Part shown: positions 20,229-32,000 of the stretch, piece after piece | How the letters are laid out: the number at the start of each line of letters is the position of its first letter | How positions within the stretch are numbered: position 1 is the stretch's first letter | From: Schistosoma mansoni | Taxonomy: Eukaryota; Platyhelminthes; Trematoda; Strigeidida; Schistosomatidae | Direction of reading: 5' to 3' | Length of the DNA: 64,000 nt | Assembly: GCF_000237925.1 (NCBI RefSeq) | Contig: NC_031496.1 | Location: 28,885,510-28,949,509 of the forward strand | Made by a program: the position numbers and the translations under genes | The notes under the pieces: generated by a model | The model's input: the letters and a program-made list of their open reading frames with translations, nothing else | Database searches by the model: none | Told to the model about the DNA's origin: nothing

Positions 20229-22735
20229 TTTATAATTGTAGAACCTGATGAGAAATTATTGAAAAGAATATTCTTCGTTCATATAATTGTGTTTTAATAT
20301 GATGGGAATTTTTCAGAGATCAGTAAAATAGGTCTAACTTCAATTGACTCATTGGGACTTTGTCTATTGCTTACCTTCATGGTCATGTTTGTTTACAGTA
20401 TTCCATCGAGTACTCATTTTTCTTTAGAGCATTACACAAAATATTCGTTTCTTCCGCAAGTTTATATATAGAGAGACACATCATCACTATTTTTTTACTT
20501 CAGGGTGGTCAGCCACTTCAATAAACCTTATACTGTTTCCACAAGTAACAAGTTAATATACACTTATCTAGGTGACTTTCTTACTCCTTGGTACTTAAGA
20601 CTGGAAAAAAACTTTTGGTGATTTAACTATTAACAGAAATGTTCTCATGTTCATGAGTCAGATATTCATTATTGTACAACTAAACTTCTTGATATCATGT
20701 GATTTGTTAATGATAAAGCTAGATAGTCGATTAATATTCTTAATCTAAAACAAATAAGCAGATCTATACACACGAGTAATGGATCGACTCCGGAAATCAG
20801 ATTTTTTAGGATATGGAATTGTATCGGTCTGTTCATTTGCAATATAATTTATTCTTCACTAAACATTGTTACACGGGACGAAATTTCACTCACACCGATT
20901 GTAGTCTGGGTGAAAGAAAATGGTGATTGGTTGTTGTCCTAGACAGATTGGCAGCTAGTCTGATAGGTAATTGATATGTTTTATGTATTTCCCTACCCGG
21001 GTACTTACTGGATTGTAGGTTGGTAATTGCTGACCAATACGCGTACTGGTCAGGTGAATCACGTGTTCGTAATTTGAGTTGTTTTGAGGCCTTGTAGAAC
21101 AGTGCTGAATGGGAATGTAGTATAGAGCGAGTGGATTGTATACTCAGACAAATTATTTGTTGCCAGTCTCAAGCAATTTAGTTTCTCGGTGTAAAGGAGA
21201 AATATGAGCGTTATTTCACTGACATTATCGTCATTATCCCAACAAAAAAGAAATGTGTTACATAGACATTTTTATTTGTCAATCATAGAAACTGTCATCT
21301 TCTAAGTCGTCCGTTTTATATGTTGTCCATGATGAAAGTAGATTGGCATTTGTAGAATCTAAAATTGAAGAATAAAGTGATTAATTAGTTTTTCCACTTT
21401 CTAAAAAAAACAGTTTAAAATAGCCGGGAAAACCGCACAGTTTACTGAAAAGAAAATCGCTGGATGATGTCTTGTTAATATTGCGAATTGGCAAAAGAAC
21501 TGAAGATATGGATTACATTACATTGGGTATGATTTCAACCCAGTATTCTAAAGTTAATGCGATAACCTAGGAAACCTGACGGTCTTGTGCTTGGTCCCTA
21601 ACAGTATAAGAAGGTTCAAACTGCTGAGAAAACAAGTAATTAGTACTCAAAATAATCATCTTTATCACTTAGTCTACACTTTATGAAAATACTTTAGACA
21701 GACATTCATTCAAAATCACAAAGCATTGGACTAATTTTTTTTCCTCATCCATCCCAAACGCTTGCATTGGGCATATTATTTTTAGACCACTAAATTAGCC
21801 TTACTGAAGTCAAATCCCACTAGGAACTAAAATTCAACTTTTCTCTCGAACCTTAAGTTGTACCCTTCAGTCCAACTACATTCCGATAGACCTGGCCAGC
21901 ATTTTAGGACCTAAAAGGAAAAGTATCACAGGTAAAATAACTCGATTAGGTCACTACGATAAGGAAACTAGACCACGATGTCAAGATAGAAGCTACGGTA
22001 GTGTACTAGTGTTTGTCATCAATGATGACTATTTGACTCCCGATACAATTGAAATCCACCGGTTACAGCTTCGTACTAGAGCTTTATGGATTTTCTTCAA
22101 AGTTAGTTATCAGTGAGTACAAGGCCTTCATTAGCACTGAAAGTTTGAGGAGGTTGATGTAAGTTATCTTCAAAATAAAGACTATCCACACTCTATGTTA
22201 TTCTGGTTTTTCATAAATCCATATTAACTAACTTCTCAGTAATTTTCACATTTAACACCATAAGAAAGAATCTACATAGAATCTTTAGGTTCATAATAAG
22301 TAGGTTGCCATCTAACTAGTAGTCACAAGTTTATTTGTTTACATTTTACAACGACTAAACGAAGAATTATTGTCTTGTGTATTCTGTAGACTGACTTCAA
22401 AATGCGTATTTTGAAGGCTAGCACATTAACCTGGACTTAGTAAATGGTTTAAATTATCATTATTACACTGGCCTTGTGACTAAAATAATCGGCTTTCAGC
22501 AAACAATTTCGAGTTCCAAACTGTGATGAGCCTATTTCTCTTTGAACAGCTGGCCTGTACACCCAAGTAGTGTATGTTATGTCTTATCAAAATAAACAAA
22601 AGACGTGTGCTTATTCGTTATCGATTTTATGTCCGGCTTTTATTCGCGTTAATTATCCACCAATGGGAATACGACTTCTACGACCTTAACACTGTGACAA
22701 TCAATGACGTTCGATCAGTATGAGTAATCAAGCGT
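20229..22735. other. Intergenic, no gene recognised
   Basis: AT-rich. A slightly GC-richer patch at about 20870-21130 may be an old repeat. No exon with paired splice sites was found, although the 3' exons of the minus-strand coiled-coil gene could lie here. Confidence 0.35.
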
Positions 22736-22739
22736 CCTT

Positions 22740-23129
22740 ATTGGTTGTTTATCCGCCTAGACCTTCCACTTGAGTCTAGAACACCAATGACAGCTTCTGT
22801 TATACGAATCATTTATTTCATGCACATTCTGTTTATATACCAGACAGACAGACCGCATCACACCATAAAATGGAAAATAATATTTGTACAAAATCAAGCC
22901 AAATGTGTCTGTGAGCGTGGGAGACAGTAATCAATAAACTGAGTATAACTTAGAAATAGTAAATCATATAATAATAATCAATAGGTCAAAATGAAGCTTA
23001 TAATAAGATGAATATAAATATACATAATCTAGTTACTGAATAGTTATGCAATAGGAATATACATAGAATAATAGTCCAATATTAGGTCCCGTAAATTATC
23101 CGTACTTACTTCTTCCTTGGGATGTAACA
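22740..23129 (-). mobile_element. Truncated LTR, copy 3 of the solo-LTR family
   Basis: The minus-strand 5' edge TGTTACATCCC lies at 23129. The TATA/AATAAA block (plus view GAATCATTTATTTC..GTTTATATACC) is at about 22806-22842. The 3' part is replaced by unrelated sequence left of about 22740. Confidence 0.6.
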
Positions 23130-23339
23130 GTGTACATAAGCCCGAATATGTTAAGTTATATTACAGTATCGAAAATAACTTAGTATTGAATTCCTTCTGA
23201 CTTACTGAAAGTTGACATGAGTATCCGCTGGCTGATAAAGATAAGTTTTATGACGTATGAAGTTGAATATAAGCTAATTCATATCTAGAATGAAAAACTA
23301 ATCAATTAATTCTACGTTTTTCTGTAGTTCCCGTAACCA

Positions 23340-23930
23340 ATTTTAGTTTGTATTAGTCAGTCAGCTACAACGTAGGACCATGCACATATATGCATCGGTA
23401 CAAGTTGCCATACCTCGTTAGCACAACAAGATGAACACCGGATTCATAGAAGTAATTAATTTAGTGGTGGTAATATATAAAAGAAAGGTTGTATATAAGG
23501 ATATAGTATAGGAAGGAAGACAGATATGAAGCAATCTTGATCTCAAGGTTTAAGGGAAGATAAAGGGTGTATACAACTGCACCATTGTGATCGATTCTGA
23601 GCCATGTCACCTAGAGTCTCCAACCATTGGTTACGATAGTCACTCGGACCTCAACCAAGTAATCTGCATCTACCAACATGGCACAGACTAGAAGTTAGTG
23701 ACTTCAAGCACTGATGTCACGTTTTGGTTTGACCGTCCCTAACTCTCTTCCAACCATTCCCAATGCTAGTGAGCATAGCGCGTCGTGGTAATCGGTGTTC
23801 AGGCATACGTAACATGTGGCCCAACCATCTCAGTCGATGAAGATTCACAACCTCATCAACTGATTTACCATCATTCCCTAATACCCTGTGTCTAACCTCA
23901 CTATTACCTACCCGGTTATCCTAGTCTGTA
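23340..23930 (-). mobile_element. RTE/SR2-like LINE 3' end, copy related to 100-971
   Basis: Nearly colinear with 130-710: the same 3' motif (GTCAGTCAGCTACAACGTAG), the GAGCCATGTCACCTAGAG block and the HVLRMP-type coding remnant (CGGTGTTCAGGCATACGTAACATG). The frame is no longer open, so it is older or more damaged than the copy at 447. Confidence 0.7.
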
Positions 23931-24367
23931 TTAAAAACTTAGTTAATCTACCATCAAACATTAACCTAAGAAAAAATACATTAATCTATTTAAAAATTCC
24001 CTATCCTCGATGTCTAGTTTCAATTGCTAGATCATCTTGAGTTCACGTATGCACACTACCAAATAGGGTTGATTGTTTTTGATCATTAAATTTAAGTCCA
24101 ATCTATGTTCTTATATTAAGTTATCAGTTTATATTTTTCTCTTGTTCTTCACTATTTCATATCCTTTCATAAACATATCCAAACTTCTTTTCACAGTCAC
24201 ATTTACTTCTATTCTAAACTCAAACTTGTTAACATTCGAACTTTATATTATCGATTTCATTCATTTAAATACAAACTGGAATAATAGCAATTCTATATTT
24301 AAGTTTTCTATTCTAAACTTCATCCTCCCTCTTCTAATTACTGAATTATTTAACATTATTTCATTAA

Positions 24368-24850
24368 TGTTATATCCCGAAGAGAATAATGAATGGTAAC
24401 TTTTGAGGACTATTTATGGACCAAGATGATATGTATATTTCCTGTTGTATAATTGTTAAGTAACTAAACTATTCATATTCATGTCTCTCTTATTATAAGC
24501 TTTATTTTAACCTATAGACTATTATTATACGATTTACCATTCCTAAGTTACACCCAGTCTATTAATTACTGTTCCCCCTATTCACAGCCACATTTGGCTA
24601 AATCTTGTACATATGTTATTTTCTATTTTATGATACGATGTGGTCTGTCTGTTTGGTATATAAACTCAGTATGTTTGAAATAAACGATTCATATTGCAGA
24701 GGATGTTATTGGTGTTTTGGACTTAACTGGCTGGGCCAGGCAGATAGCAGGACCGACAAGTACTCTAGACTGCTCGTACGGGTTTCGTGTATCATTGGTC
24801 CAATCAATAAAACGCTGCTCTCTAACAGGCGGGTACAAGATTTAGCAATT
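24368..24850 (+). mobile_element. LTR (solo), copy 4 of the family
   Basis: Plus orientation. The 5' edge TGTTATATCCCGAAG is at 24368, with GTATATAAACTCAG near 24656 and AATAAA near 24680. The 3' edge is eroded (GTACAAGATTTAG in place of the ATAACA end). No internal region is adjacent. Confidence 0.65.
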
Positions 24851-25069
24851 AATTACATGTGAAATTATTACATTACTACACAACACTAATTTTATTGCAA
24901 TTTTTGTTTAAATTAATTTTATGGAGACATATGGAGGTGTATTCTAATAGTAATTAGTCTTCTAACATCAAGAACTAGCGTCAATGAATAATTTCAAAAT
25001 TCAAATGAAATATCTATCTAAAACATCTTGATTTGTACTTGTTTTCAATAATTCTCTATATAACTCCGC

Positions 25070-25175
25070 CTGTAGCTCCTCCGGGGGCTGCTGCCGGTCC
25101 CAAGCCCGGATAAAGGAAGAGGGTTAGGCATGGGGTTAGCGACCCCATCTCGTAGAAAACTAACCCGCCAAAAAA
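25070..25175 (+). mobile_element. GC-rich fragment of a non-LTR element, probably 5' region
   Basis: GCTCCTCCGGGGGCTGCTGC, then CCCAAGCCCGGATAAAGGA and GGGGTTAGCGACCCCATCTC. It stands out sharply from AT-rich flanks. I recall this block from the 5' part of schistosome RTE-type elements, but cannot verify that here. Confidence 0.4.
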
Positions 25176-25344
25176 ACGCTAACCTAAAAAATGTAATTCT
25201 CTATATAATTTCATTTAACATTCCAAACTAATTATAAAATAAACTATTTTATTTCTTAGTAATGTTTGTTTGAATCTTCCGATTGATGTTTAGGACTGCA
25301 ACTGATCAGTCTCTAATTGGCATATGCACATACTGTGCGTATTG

Positions 25345-25400
25345 CAGGTACATTCATCTGACGAGTCCTAAACAGGACGAAACGCGCGTCCTGGATTCTA
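25345..25400 (+). ncRNA. Hammerhead ribozyme motif 1 of Smα-like copy 2, core intact
   Basis: CTGACGAG at 25358, stem II GTCCT/AGGAC, GAAAC, GCGCGTC, expected cleavage after C25390, then CTGGAT. Stem I is shortened and imperfect (AUUCAU against CUGGAU, one mismatch, one wobble), but the catalytic core matches the consensus. Confidence 0.75.
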
Positions 25401-25675
25401 CTGCTAGCCACAATCCATCTTTGCTTACGATGCCGGTGAATTAATTTTATATCGAGGCAATACGCACAGTATGCAAATATGCCAATTAGAGACTGACCAG
25501 CTGCAGTCCTAAACATCAATGGGAAGATCCAAACAAACAATACCAAGTGGATTTAAACTTCACCTCATTGCACAAGCAAGTGGCTATTAGGAATCAGTAG
25601 TTGAGTGGATAACGTGATGGCGTTTGAAGCAAAAGGTACTGGGTTCGAGTCCCAGAGCGAACATCAATTCTGAGA

Positions 25676-25730
25676 TGCAGGTACAACCAGCTGACGAGTT
25701 CCAAGTAAGACGAAACGGGGATCCTGGATT
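25676..25730 (+). ncRNA. Hammerhead ribozyme motif 2 of Smα-like copy 2
   Basis: CCAG, CTGACGAG at 25691, a weakened stem II (GTTCC/AAGAC), GAAAC, GGGGATC, then CTGGATT. The core is present. The mini stem III has a C-A mismatch, so it is likely weaker than its partner. Confidence 0.65.
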
Positions 25731-25864
25731 CCACTGCTAGCCATTTTCCATCTTTGCTTATTTCATTTCTCTTGTAATGATGTCTTTATTAATAAATTAT
25801 TACATAAACTTATATTATATATAAAACGGATAATGTAAACTTCTATTTATATAAATAAACATAC

Positions 25865-26029
25865 CAAATAACTTATTTGAAACCCTCATATCTTCATTTA
25901 TATTCATATTATTTCTTAATATTGTTGAATCATATTCAGATTCATGTTCATTGGACTCATTGACTGGATCATAAGTTGAATTTTCAATGCTGAATGTTGC
26001 TTTTGCTAAAAATTCTTCATAAGATTGAC
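25865..26029 (-). CDS. Last exon found of unrecognised coiled-coil gene
   Basis: Acceptor TTTAG ends at 26030; GT completes a Gly codon, giving GQSYEEFLAKATFSIENSTY... to ...RVSNKLF. Donor GTATGT at 25864, one base carried. A second AG six bases upstream is possible but breaks the phase match. The next exon lies further left and was not found. Confidence 0.6.
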
Positions 26030-29000
26030 CTAAACTATTGTAAAGTTAATTAATAAAACATGAAATAAGTAGAGTGATTTGATGGAAAACTATTTTTGTT
26101 ACTTCAAATATATTAGGTGTTTGATTATTGCCGTTGTTGCTTAAAACTGTAATCGATCAGTCCCTTTTTGTATATGTGCATCCTGTGCGGATTGTCTCGA
26201 TATTACCACTGAGTCACAAGCAGTTTTAAGCAGAGATGGATGGTGGCTAGCAGTGAAATCCAAGGAGCTCAATTTGTCTTATTTGGGAGTCGTCAGCCGG
26301 ATGTACCAGCAGCTAAGTGAATAACGCAATGGTATTTGAAGCAAACGGCGTGGGTTGGAGCTCCAGAGTTGACACCATCTCTGGGATGCAAGTACATCCA
26401 GCTGACGGGTCCCAAACAGAACGAAATATGTGCCCGACGCCAGTGGAGGCCGGCTCAGTGGTCCAAAGACTTGGGGTTCGCGTGTGAGACCGAAGGAGCT
26501 GGGTTAGATTCTGCTATACTCACTACTGAGCTGCCCCATACCAGAACCAAACGGCCATCCAGTGCTTCCAGATTTTAAATGGTGATCTAACATTGATCAG
26601 ATCATGATGTCAATGAAAATACTTAAACTTTAATATTGCTGCATAAGCAAGAATCACCCTAATGTATTGCTATAAGGTGTCACAATTCATGAATACACCA
26701 TGATATAACTATAAATAAGTTTGTAAAATAAAGGCATATACATCGGGTTATGCAAATCATGAATAACGATGGCTGCAAATTGATAACTGATCAACCACAC
26801 GTTTTTTTGGATTTGTAATGTAATGTTTGTATGATTATCATATGACTTGAAAACTGTGGATTCAATCACGCGTAGATTAGATTACCCTGACTTAGAAAGT
26901 ACATATCGGAAATAAATTGCTTGTCTTCCCTAAGATTTTGAGTTTTGAAATTATCTTAATACTCATTTTTTCTTCTCAAATCATATCAATTGAGCTTTGT
27001 ATTTCCTACTTCCACTGATATTATTCATAGTTCTACTGTAGTAAACAAGAACACGGGTGGGGACAATCGAATGTATTTAAGCACGAATTACAGACTATCT
27101 CACTGAAATCTGACAACAGTTAATTTGCAAAATAACAATCAATTGTCTCAATCTTGACTGTTCCTTCCGCAAATATCAGTCCATCTTCTCTAATTTCATT
27201 GCATTTTCCTACTGATTGCGCTTCATTCCTGCTCTTTCCTTATCGATCTTCTGCCCAAATACATTTTATGTCTGACCATCACCATATACTACTTATGAGG
27301 ATATATGTAGACCACACTACACTACCACTTAGGCATTTGTATGAATAATTTTATTTGACTATATTAACATTGTGTGGTAACTTGTGCTGATTGACATATG
27401 TGATAGGTTTTATATTGCTCAGGACTAAATTATTGGATCTTTTTTATTGATTATCTAGCTAGTACTGATTACTAATGAAACCTTTCTTGATGAACTAACT
27501 TTTAAGAAGCTATCAACTTAAACTCAACTATACATTCTTCTTATTTGTAATTATTCAGTGCGATGGGAAAAAAGTGTGGAAAAATGTATGTTGAGTATTC
27601 GGCTTTTTATTAATGTTAATTTGTGAAATATTTCAGTATATTTTTAGTTGTTTACTTTACGTGATAATGATGGTTGTAATGGAAGTGAAAGTATGTGGTA
27701 ATTTGTAGTCATAACTACTAATTACAAATAGTCGTTAGTTTAATAATCCCGAATTAGATTTAAACGGGTATCCAGTACTAAAAGATTTTTAATGTTTATT
27801 CAACCAATATCAGTTTATATTGTAAATTTCTTTTAAGTTGTTGGGTGGTAGGATGATATCTAAAGGAAAAAAAACATTGAACTTAAGTTCCTTCCTAGTT
27901 AATTGCAAAGGGGTCACTAGTTTAAATGAATCAACTATACGATGCTGAAATTTCAGGTGGTTGGATGTAGTTGGTAGGAAAATTGCATTACATTAAACCC
28001 ATATAAAATCACGTAATATGATAAGATAAAAATTATCAGTATGGGATGATTGCTTAGACTTTTTAATTTGTAGTTAACATTATATATACCTGAATATATA
28101 GTAGTATCAAAGGAATGAACGGTTAAAACAATCAACTTTGGGCTAACGGGTAAGAAGTTCAAAAAATGTATACAGATCCTATTTGACACGGTTTGGATTA
28201 TCCCGCTGTTGATATTTTCGACTGTGATTTGATCAGTCCCGATTGGTATATATGCATCCTGTGCAGACTGCTTTAATCTAACCACTACGATACAAGTAAA
28301 TATGGATTATATTGAATATCCTGGAGTAAGCATTGTAATTGGGATGTAACTGACGAGTCCGAAATTGGAAAAATGTGGACTCTGGATACCACTACTAGCC
28401 GCATTCAATCTGTTGCATACTAAGTTATGTCATAATGGTTATGTCGTGGCAATCTGCACAGAATGCATCTATACCAACGCCGACTGACCAGATTTCAGTT
28501 AAAAAATATCAACGAGGTTATTCAAACCATTTCAAATGGAATTAAAAACTCATACCCACTTTACAAGTGAGTAGCTTTTTGGATTCAGTAGCTAAGTGGA
28601 TGATGTGGTAGAGTTTGAAGCAAATGGTACTGCTTCCGTGTCCAGGACCAAACATTAGCTCTGGAATACAGGTACATCCGGCTGGTGAGTCCCAAACGGG
28701 ACGAAACGAGATCCTGAATTCTACTACTGGCCACATCTCACCTATTCTACATTAATGTAAATAGATGCTTTGAATAGTGTTAATGAAATGTATTGTCATA
28801 AATTGAGACTATTTTGAGAAGAAATACTGTTTTCAGGACAATGGTTCATTTATTTGATAATCAGGTTGTTATATTGCCTGAATTCTTCATGATTTTTCTT
28901 AAATTTTTACTATAAATCTTCATCAACTGTATCCTTGCGAAATCAGTTAAAACTGATAACTGAAGTTATAAATAAGAACTAAGTTCGGTAAAGATAACTC

Positions 29001-32000
29001 ATTTTCATGTATATTAATTGTGTAAGATAAAGGAATGTTTGAAATGGCAGGGTAATCAATGTTCAATACTCACATTTATGCACATAAAACTAGATGGATA
29101 AAAGACACCGTTCAAACAATGTAAACATTTAATTGATCGAATGTAAATTCCTCCTTTTTTTCAGTATCTCGTGAACTCAAGCAAAGTATTCGAAATTAAT
29201 GTGTCAAGAGAAATAATAAATTAGCATACATCCAATCGAAATTGTTACTACCCTAAAGAAACAAAGTAGCTAGGAAATAACCAACAAATACAGAGGTATG
29301 GCAGATAGTATATTTGTCTACTTGAACAATAATTTCATGTTCGAAATTATAGAATGACTTGTCACATGTTAATCTATATTGCCAGATCATGCATTAAGAT
29401 GGGAATACTTGCACTTTATAACATAATAGTAAGCATAAATAGGACAGCAATCGGAACAACAGAAATAACAGTAATAATAATCATAAAGAAAATTATTGAA
29501 TCCGAGCATTGAATATCTTCTATAATCGAAATCCATAAAAAGCAATCCCAGGAAGTTCCTCGCTGTCTATCACTATATATGCCCTATTATTTTATTAAGT
29601 TAAATCTTTCCAGGGATATTACGTCCATTCGAAGACAGTTTTCTCCTCTCACTAGAATCAGGTGAAACAGCATTCAGAATGATGGCTTACTAGGTAATGA
29701 ATTCATCTGAAGCTGTTACACCTGTGCGCTCCTTCAATTCATGATTGTGTAACTTTACTATCTAACCTATTTGTGGTATGATACAAAAATGGTTCACTCA
29801 ACACCAAGTAAAATTCTAGTTTCAAGAAGAAAAAATACAACGGCGTCGTGTTTTTTTAGAAAACGGAAGTATGTAATCGAAATGGTCATTCTATTCAATA
29901 CAGGATTTAATTACAAAGCCTAGTAGGCTGTCGAACCAGGTTTACTACCGACTGTTAAGACCCAACACCTGGTAACCAACCAAGGTTCAATTTCAAATTA
30001 GTTATTATTATTTGAGCTTGGTCATCGTGTGAACCACAAGTATACAAGTGTTTCAAAAGTGATTATATAATCAAATGTTCTTTTCTCCTATCTATGTGGT
30101 AAGTATTCTATTATTTGTGTTATTAAAGCACCATTCTTGTCTGATAAAGTAATGCTGAGTTTAATTCTAGAATATTACTTAAAATAGTAAATGATTGATT
30201 GACCTATAAAGATTCATTGAGCAAGATGATTGTAACATTTTTTGTGCGTAACTAGCTACCACCTACCTAGACATTTGATGACTGTCATATGAGCAGACTG
30301 AATGATCTTCAAAAGTGAGCAAATAAAACATAGCACCAATGAGCATGCTCGTAGACTGTTGAACTGAGTTGGTATCAGTAGTTAGGGATTTTTGTGTTAG
30401 GATCTGAACAGTATTTATAATCTCCAATTGGAGATGCTGGGCGAAGTGTCTTAGTGGTACATTTAGATTCCCTTTTTTATCTTGCTTAAAATGAGTTTGG
30501 TGAGTTTACAAAATTTCTATTATCCAATTTGAATTTTTGATTGTTAAACATAATTCTTATATTGAGATTTTTATTGTATTTAATACTGCTCTATTCTTAT
30601 GCTTCTTAACAGCTTTGCTCTTGTGAAGTGTAAGAATTGGAATCGATACAAACTTGCGCCTAGTCTCAAGTTGATTGTTTTAATTTCAATAAAACAGAAC
30701 AACCTTAAGGAGTTTAATGTTCAAGCCACGATAGGTTATCGTCCAGCTGTAAATATTATAGCTGAACTTATACCTAAATCAATTCTTCAAGTGTTTCTTT
30801 ATCAAACAGTTCAACTATCATTTAATCTACACATAAGCTTAGCATCCCTGTAAATAGAAAATAAACTAACGGAAATAATAAACAATCATACTCCTTCATT
30901 GGTTAAACAATCAACCTTCCAAATATCACCTAGGTTTAAAACCAGTAATAATAATAACAACGAATACATTCGTCAGTAGCTATACATTACCTTTTTGAAT
31001 TATTTCATTTTTATTTGGAACTGTTGGATAAACATTTTCCCATTTTAATTCTACCTTGTTTTCATCTTCTGTTTCTTGAGTATCATTATCATCTTCCGTT
31101 TCTTCGTCTTCTTCTATGACCATTTGTTGTGAATCATTATTCTTGTTAGATTTCACACCATTACTATTATTGTTCGATAAAATATTTGAATGAAACAATC
31201 TAGATTGTTTATAAAAATCATCAGATGAATAATTTAGATCTTCCGAAAATATTGGTGATCTAATTTTATGGACAACATGACTCGATGATTCATCATCATC
31301 TGTTATTTCATTGATTTGTCTTCTTTGTCCCAATTCTTCATCTTCATCCTTCCTTAGCTCTTTGTCATTTTCTTCCTTATTCTTCATCTCGTTATTATCA
31401 CCATCTTTTTGTGGTGTTTCGATCCTGGTTTTGTTAATAAACGATAACTTGTATAATTCTTCATGTTTCATATTATTATCAACACTGTCATATTCATCAT
31501 CATCGTTGTTATTAAATGATATAGATTTCAACGTTATTTCTTGTGCATCTAAAATTTGTTTTGTCCTTTTAATTACCTGTTGAAGCTGATAACAAAGATG
31601 GAAAACTGTTTTTTTTTTACTTTGAGAGGTTTCATGAAAACTGATTTAATTTGTCTATTGTATTCATCACAGATTGATCTCAGTTGAGATAACATTGAAG
31701 AGTAAGGAGCACTGTATACATGATTCATTCTTGTATGAGATTATACAAGATCTCAACCAGGGATAGAACTCAGGGCAAACAGGTTTCACAAATAACCTTT
31801 GATTATTAAAACTACTAGGTCAGTATCTAATGCTTCTGTTTCCATAAAAATTAATTTTTGATATAGCCTGACAATTATACACCAGATATGTGAGCAGTGA
31901 AAGTTGTCATTAATGGTGTCTGAAGTAACTATCAGCCTGACTTTCAAAAGATAAATAATGGAAATCAAACTAGCACGAAGCGAATATGGTTCAGTAATTT

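Larger units (their letters stand above)
25262..25748 (+). mobile_element. Smα-like composite element, two hammerheads 333 bp apart, copy 2
   Basis: Order: inverted arm L (25264-25345), hammerhead 1, spacer, inverted arm R (25457-25538), then CACCTCATTGCACAAGCAAG, a tRNA-like head (AGTTGAGTGGATAACGTGAT..GGGTTCGAGTCCC) and hammerhead 2, ending CCACTGCTAGCCA. The hammerhead cores start at 25358 and 25691, a 333-bp spacing that matches the roughly 335-bp unit of the known Smα satellite. It lies just downstream of the last exon found of the coiled-coil gene, on the opposite strand. Confidence 0.8.

Noticed and set aside
24073-24399. 108-codon hydrophobic open frame, possible membrane protein
   Set aside because: Extremely AT-rich, no splice sites, and it runs into the edge of an LTR at 24368.
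25600-25660. Possible functional tRNA gene
   Set aside because: Same reasoning: the GGGTTCGAGTCCC box belongs to the Smα-like head, repeated at 11.1 and 28.6 kb.
31311-31583. Plus-strand Ser/Leu-rich open frame
   Set aside because: Exact complement of the acidic minus-strand exon; codons of D/E/N/K read backwards give S/L/F.
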